A stretch of DNA of 64,000 nucleotides. Source: Steromphala cineraria. Lineage: Eukaryota > Mollusca > Gastropoda > Trochida > Trochidae. This document shows, piece after piece, positions 61,745 through 64,000 of this stretch; position 1 is the first letter of the stretch, and each line of letters opens with the position of its first letter. A program made the translations under genes and the position numbers. The notes below the pieces were generated by a model. It saw only the letters and a program-made list of their open reading frames with translations, was not told where the DNA came from and did no database searches. The stretch is taken from assembly GCA_916613615.1 (NCBI GenBank), contig OU744735.1, forward strand, positions 51,724,082 to 51,788,081, in the 5' to 3' direction.

Positions 61745-62276
61745 CCACCTACTTTAACCTTCATGATGCCATAAGCACAGCATGGCCTCTCTATGAAGTT
61801 GGTCTCTTCACTCAAATGAATTCAAAACACAATGTATGCTTTTGTGGCTGAGTCATCCTGCTATGAATCTTTCACCATGCTCCTGTCCAGTATAGTTCAA
61901 CACTCGATCAATTGTAGTCTGATAATTGTTTGCTTATGTCAGGGCAAAGTGAACTTGGCTTGTGTATTTCAGGTTATGTGAAAAATATTTTTGTTGAATT
62001 ACTTTGTTATATGCGTATATGTGTATATCATCTGTATACGTCTTGTCACCGCAGGAAAGCTATAAGTTGTTCATTAAAATATATAAACTTTTATAGTTTT
62101 TATAACTGCCTATCTTGTCTACTTGTTTTTTCAAATAGTTTCCAATTCATACCATCGGAACCATTCATCACCATCGAACATGGAAGCACCATCAGCTTAC
62201 ACTAATTTAGGCTCATCAGCCGTATAAGGAATGACATATTCCATACATCCAGATTCATTAATGTTACCAGGGTGTA
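61745..62276. other. intergenic, no feature seen
   Basis: No gene or element ends recognised. Confidence 0.4.
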
Positions 62277-62865
62277 CATTCTCTGCTCAGTGTGAGCAAG
62301 CCTCTGTTCTATTATGCCAAGATCCTGAGGTTCTGGCAGATTGCCCTAGCGGAAAAAGTTGTAACTTAAAATTTCTCCCTTATTTGCAGCAATTAAAAAT
62401 ACCTTTTGGATATTCATGACTTGGGGAATTCTTAATGGTGACATGGAAAATATCATGCCTTGATGTTTATTTTTCATTGATAATGTAAGAGGGCTAACAT
62501 TTGAAAATCAGATATGGATAGGGTTTTTCATTAGATAGAAGACGTTTTAAAATTGTATAAAATATTATTTGTTTTATGATAGATTTTATTTCAAATATTT
62601 CAATAATTAACCAAATAAAAACCAATGAGAAGTTAAAAAGCGATGTTTTATAAAAGAAAGAGTTATCTCCCCTGATGTTAAATTTCAACTATAGCTTTGC
62701 CGAACCACACGGAAATGGCCGAGGTTTTGCGAAACGGCGTCGCTGATTGCACAACTAACTTCGATTGCCTCCAATCAGACTTCTACCTTTCTATCCCGTG
62801 CATTAGCCGTAATTAAACAGAGGCTTACTCGGGTATGACTGATCTGCCTCTGTGGGGAGAGAATG
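62277..62865. mobile_element. MULE-like TIR element, family 2 copy c
   Basis: Ends CATTCTCTGC...GCCTCTGTTCTATTATGCC and ...CTGCCTCTGTGGGGAGAGAATG. The flanks CAGGGTGTA and CAAGGTGTG are a probable drifted 9-bp duplication. Shares GAGTTATCTCCCCTGATG and ACCACACGGAAATGGCCGAG with the 44.7-kb copy. Confidence 0.8.
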
Positions 62866-64000
62866 CAAGGTGTGTTGATTTTGACAGACTACCTTCGAGG
62901 ACTAGGCAGTCATTAAACCAGTATGGTGACCCTTAACTTTATTTTAAGGTGATTTCACTTTGTCTTCTGTCAAACTGCACTCGATACGAACCTTTGCACT
63001 CGTGGTCTTCAGATTTTGCGACAGTCTACCTCGGGGGACCCAGACACAAATTGATTTTGGTGGCCTTTCAATCACTTTTCAAACTTTTGTTGCATTCAAT
63101 GTCTTCAAATTGTTATAATTAAATTGATTCTATTCTATTCTACATTCTATTGATTTTGCAAACGCCAATCTATCATACACCATAGATGGTGTAGCCTGTA
63201 GTCGTGCGTTGTATCTACGTTTCAATTCGGAAATCAGATGGCCAAATGACTTTCGTATCCCTTGACAATAACAACTTTCTGTCGTCAGCATGATAATGTT
63301 CATAAGGCATATTGACATTTGTATCACGGGTATGTTGATTATTTTCACGAATCCAATCCACATCATGCATTCACCATTACCTAATGTAGAAAGTCATGTC
63401 GACCATACGATTGTTTGGGAATTTATGAGTTGTCTTCAAAAGAAAGTTTTCTGATAAAAGTATCCTAATGACGGACTAAGATTCTAAGCATTGTGTAACA
63501 CGATGTATATTAGTGTTTTATTAACTGCGGTGATCGGCTATTGAAAACGTAGTCATTAATTTGTCAGTGATAAGAATCGCCCATAAGGAGTGAGTGACTT
63601 TTGAATCCTCTACATACTTAACAGTTAAGAAGTTGGGGACAGAACTCAGGGATAACGAGGGCGAGAGGGTATAGCAAATGGTTCTGGTATGTCTGGTGAC
63701 GAGAATTTCCACATCTGATGTTCAGGTTAAAAGCTTGAGCAAACAGAAAAACAAAGACTACAGTGAGCCTGTAGTTTGGCCGCCATCACTTCACATTAAT
63801 GATATTGATGAAAATTTACTGAAAACAAACCGGTAGGCCTTATATTTTTTGAAGTCCCACATTGAATGCGAGACACTGACAACAAAATGGTAGACGTCAA
63901 GTAACCACTGAGCTTATGCGTTTCTGCCTCATAACATGGATTTGCTAGCTTGGTACCGACTTTCTACGGAATTATCCGATAAGCATATATAACAAATTAA
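62866..64000. other. intergenic to window end, no feature seen
   Basis: Somewhat less AT-rich than its surroundings. The small minus-strand ORFs at 63130-63366 and 63521-63712 lack motifs and splice context, so no gene is called. Confidence 0.4.

Noticed and set aside
61465..61748. Two overlapping ORFs with nearly the same product on opposite strands
   Set aside because: They arise from the two arms of one foldback element.

Overview
The window reads as nuclear DNA of an invertebrate animal, most likely a mollusc. It is AT-rich and has two genes split by conventional GT-AG introns, one intronless gene, and a very high load of short inverted-repeat elements, minisatellites and non-LTR retrotransposon debris. 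The mollusc call is an inference. It rests on the dispersed 12-mer GGGAG(A/G)TAACTC and on a tRNA-derived SINE (13.87-14.25 kb), both of which I associate with molluscan sequence. No prokaryotic gene organisation, CRISPR or phage content is visible.

Layout. (1) 0.46-10.1 kb, plus strand: ten phase-consistent exons forming the 3' part of a CIZ1-like nuclear zinc-finger gene; its 5' exons lie outside the window. (2) 10.2-14.3 kb: 3' flank, a hAT-like element, a 1.17-kb TA-flanked inverted-repeat element and a SINE. (3) 14.9-19.45 kb: four diverged copies of a ~250-nt unit with a tRNA/vault-RNA-like A box, a distal B box and a T-run terminator. Two copies lie inside a 1.3-kb segmental duplication that carries 30-bp minisatellites. 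(4) 19.95-20.79 kb: an intronless ZDHHC24-like palmitoyltransferase. (5) 21.9-42.2 kb: a repeat thicket. It holds foldbacks with 9-bp target duplications, TTAA-flanked elements, nine copies of a repeat whose 3' half folds into three covarying hairpins, a broken EEP/RT LINE, and a cluster of perfect TGACGTCA palindromes. (6) 43.05-56.53 kb, plus strand: a complete ten-exon SCaMC gene (Ca2+-regulated mitochondrial ATP-Mg/Pi carrier, 472 aa). (7) 56.5-64 kb: no gene seen; a 15-copy 55-bp minisatellite and more foldbacks.

The three protein genes have unrelated roles (nuclear matrix/chromatin, membrane S-acylation, mitochondrial nucleotide transport) and there is no operon logic. The most striking structures are these. 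A 105-bp minisatellite (~32 copies) starts inside SCaMC exon 7 and repeats the end of that exon together with its splice donor. The tandem Pol III-like units and the three-hairpin repeat family both show compensatory base changes, which suggests selection or descent as folded RNA. Two tiny foldbacks (49 and 90 bp) share ends and 9-bp target duplications. All functional statements are read from sequence by eye; no database search was run.
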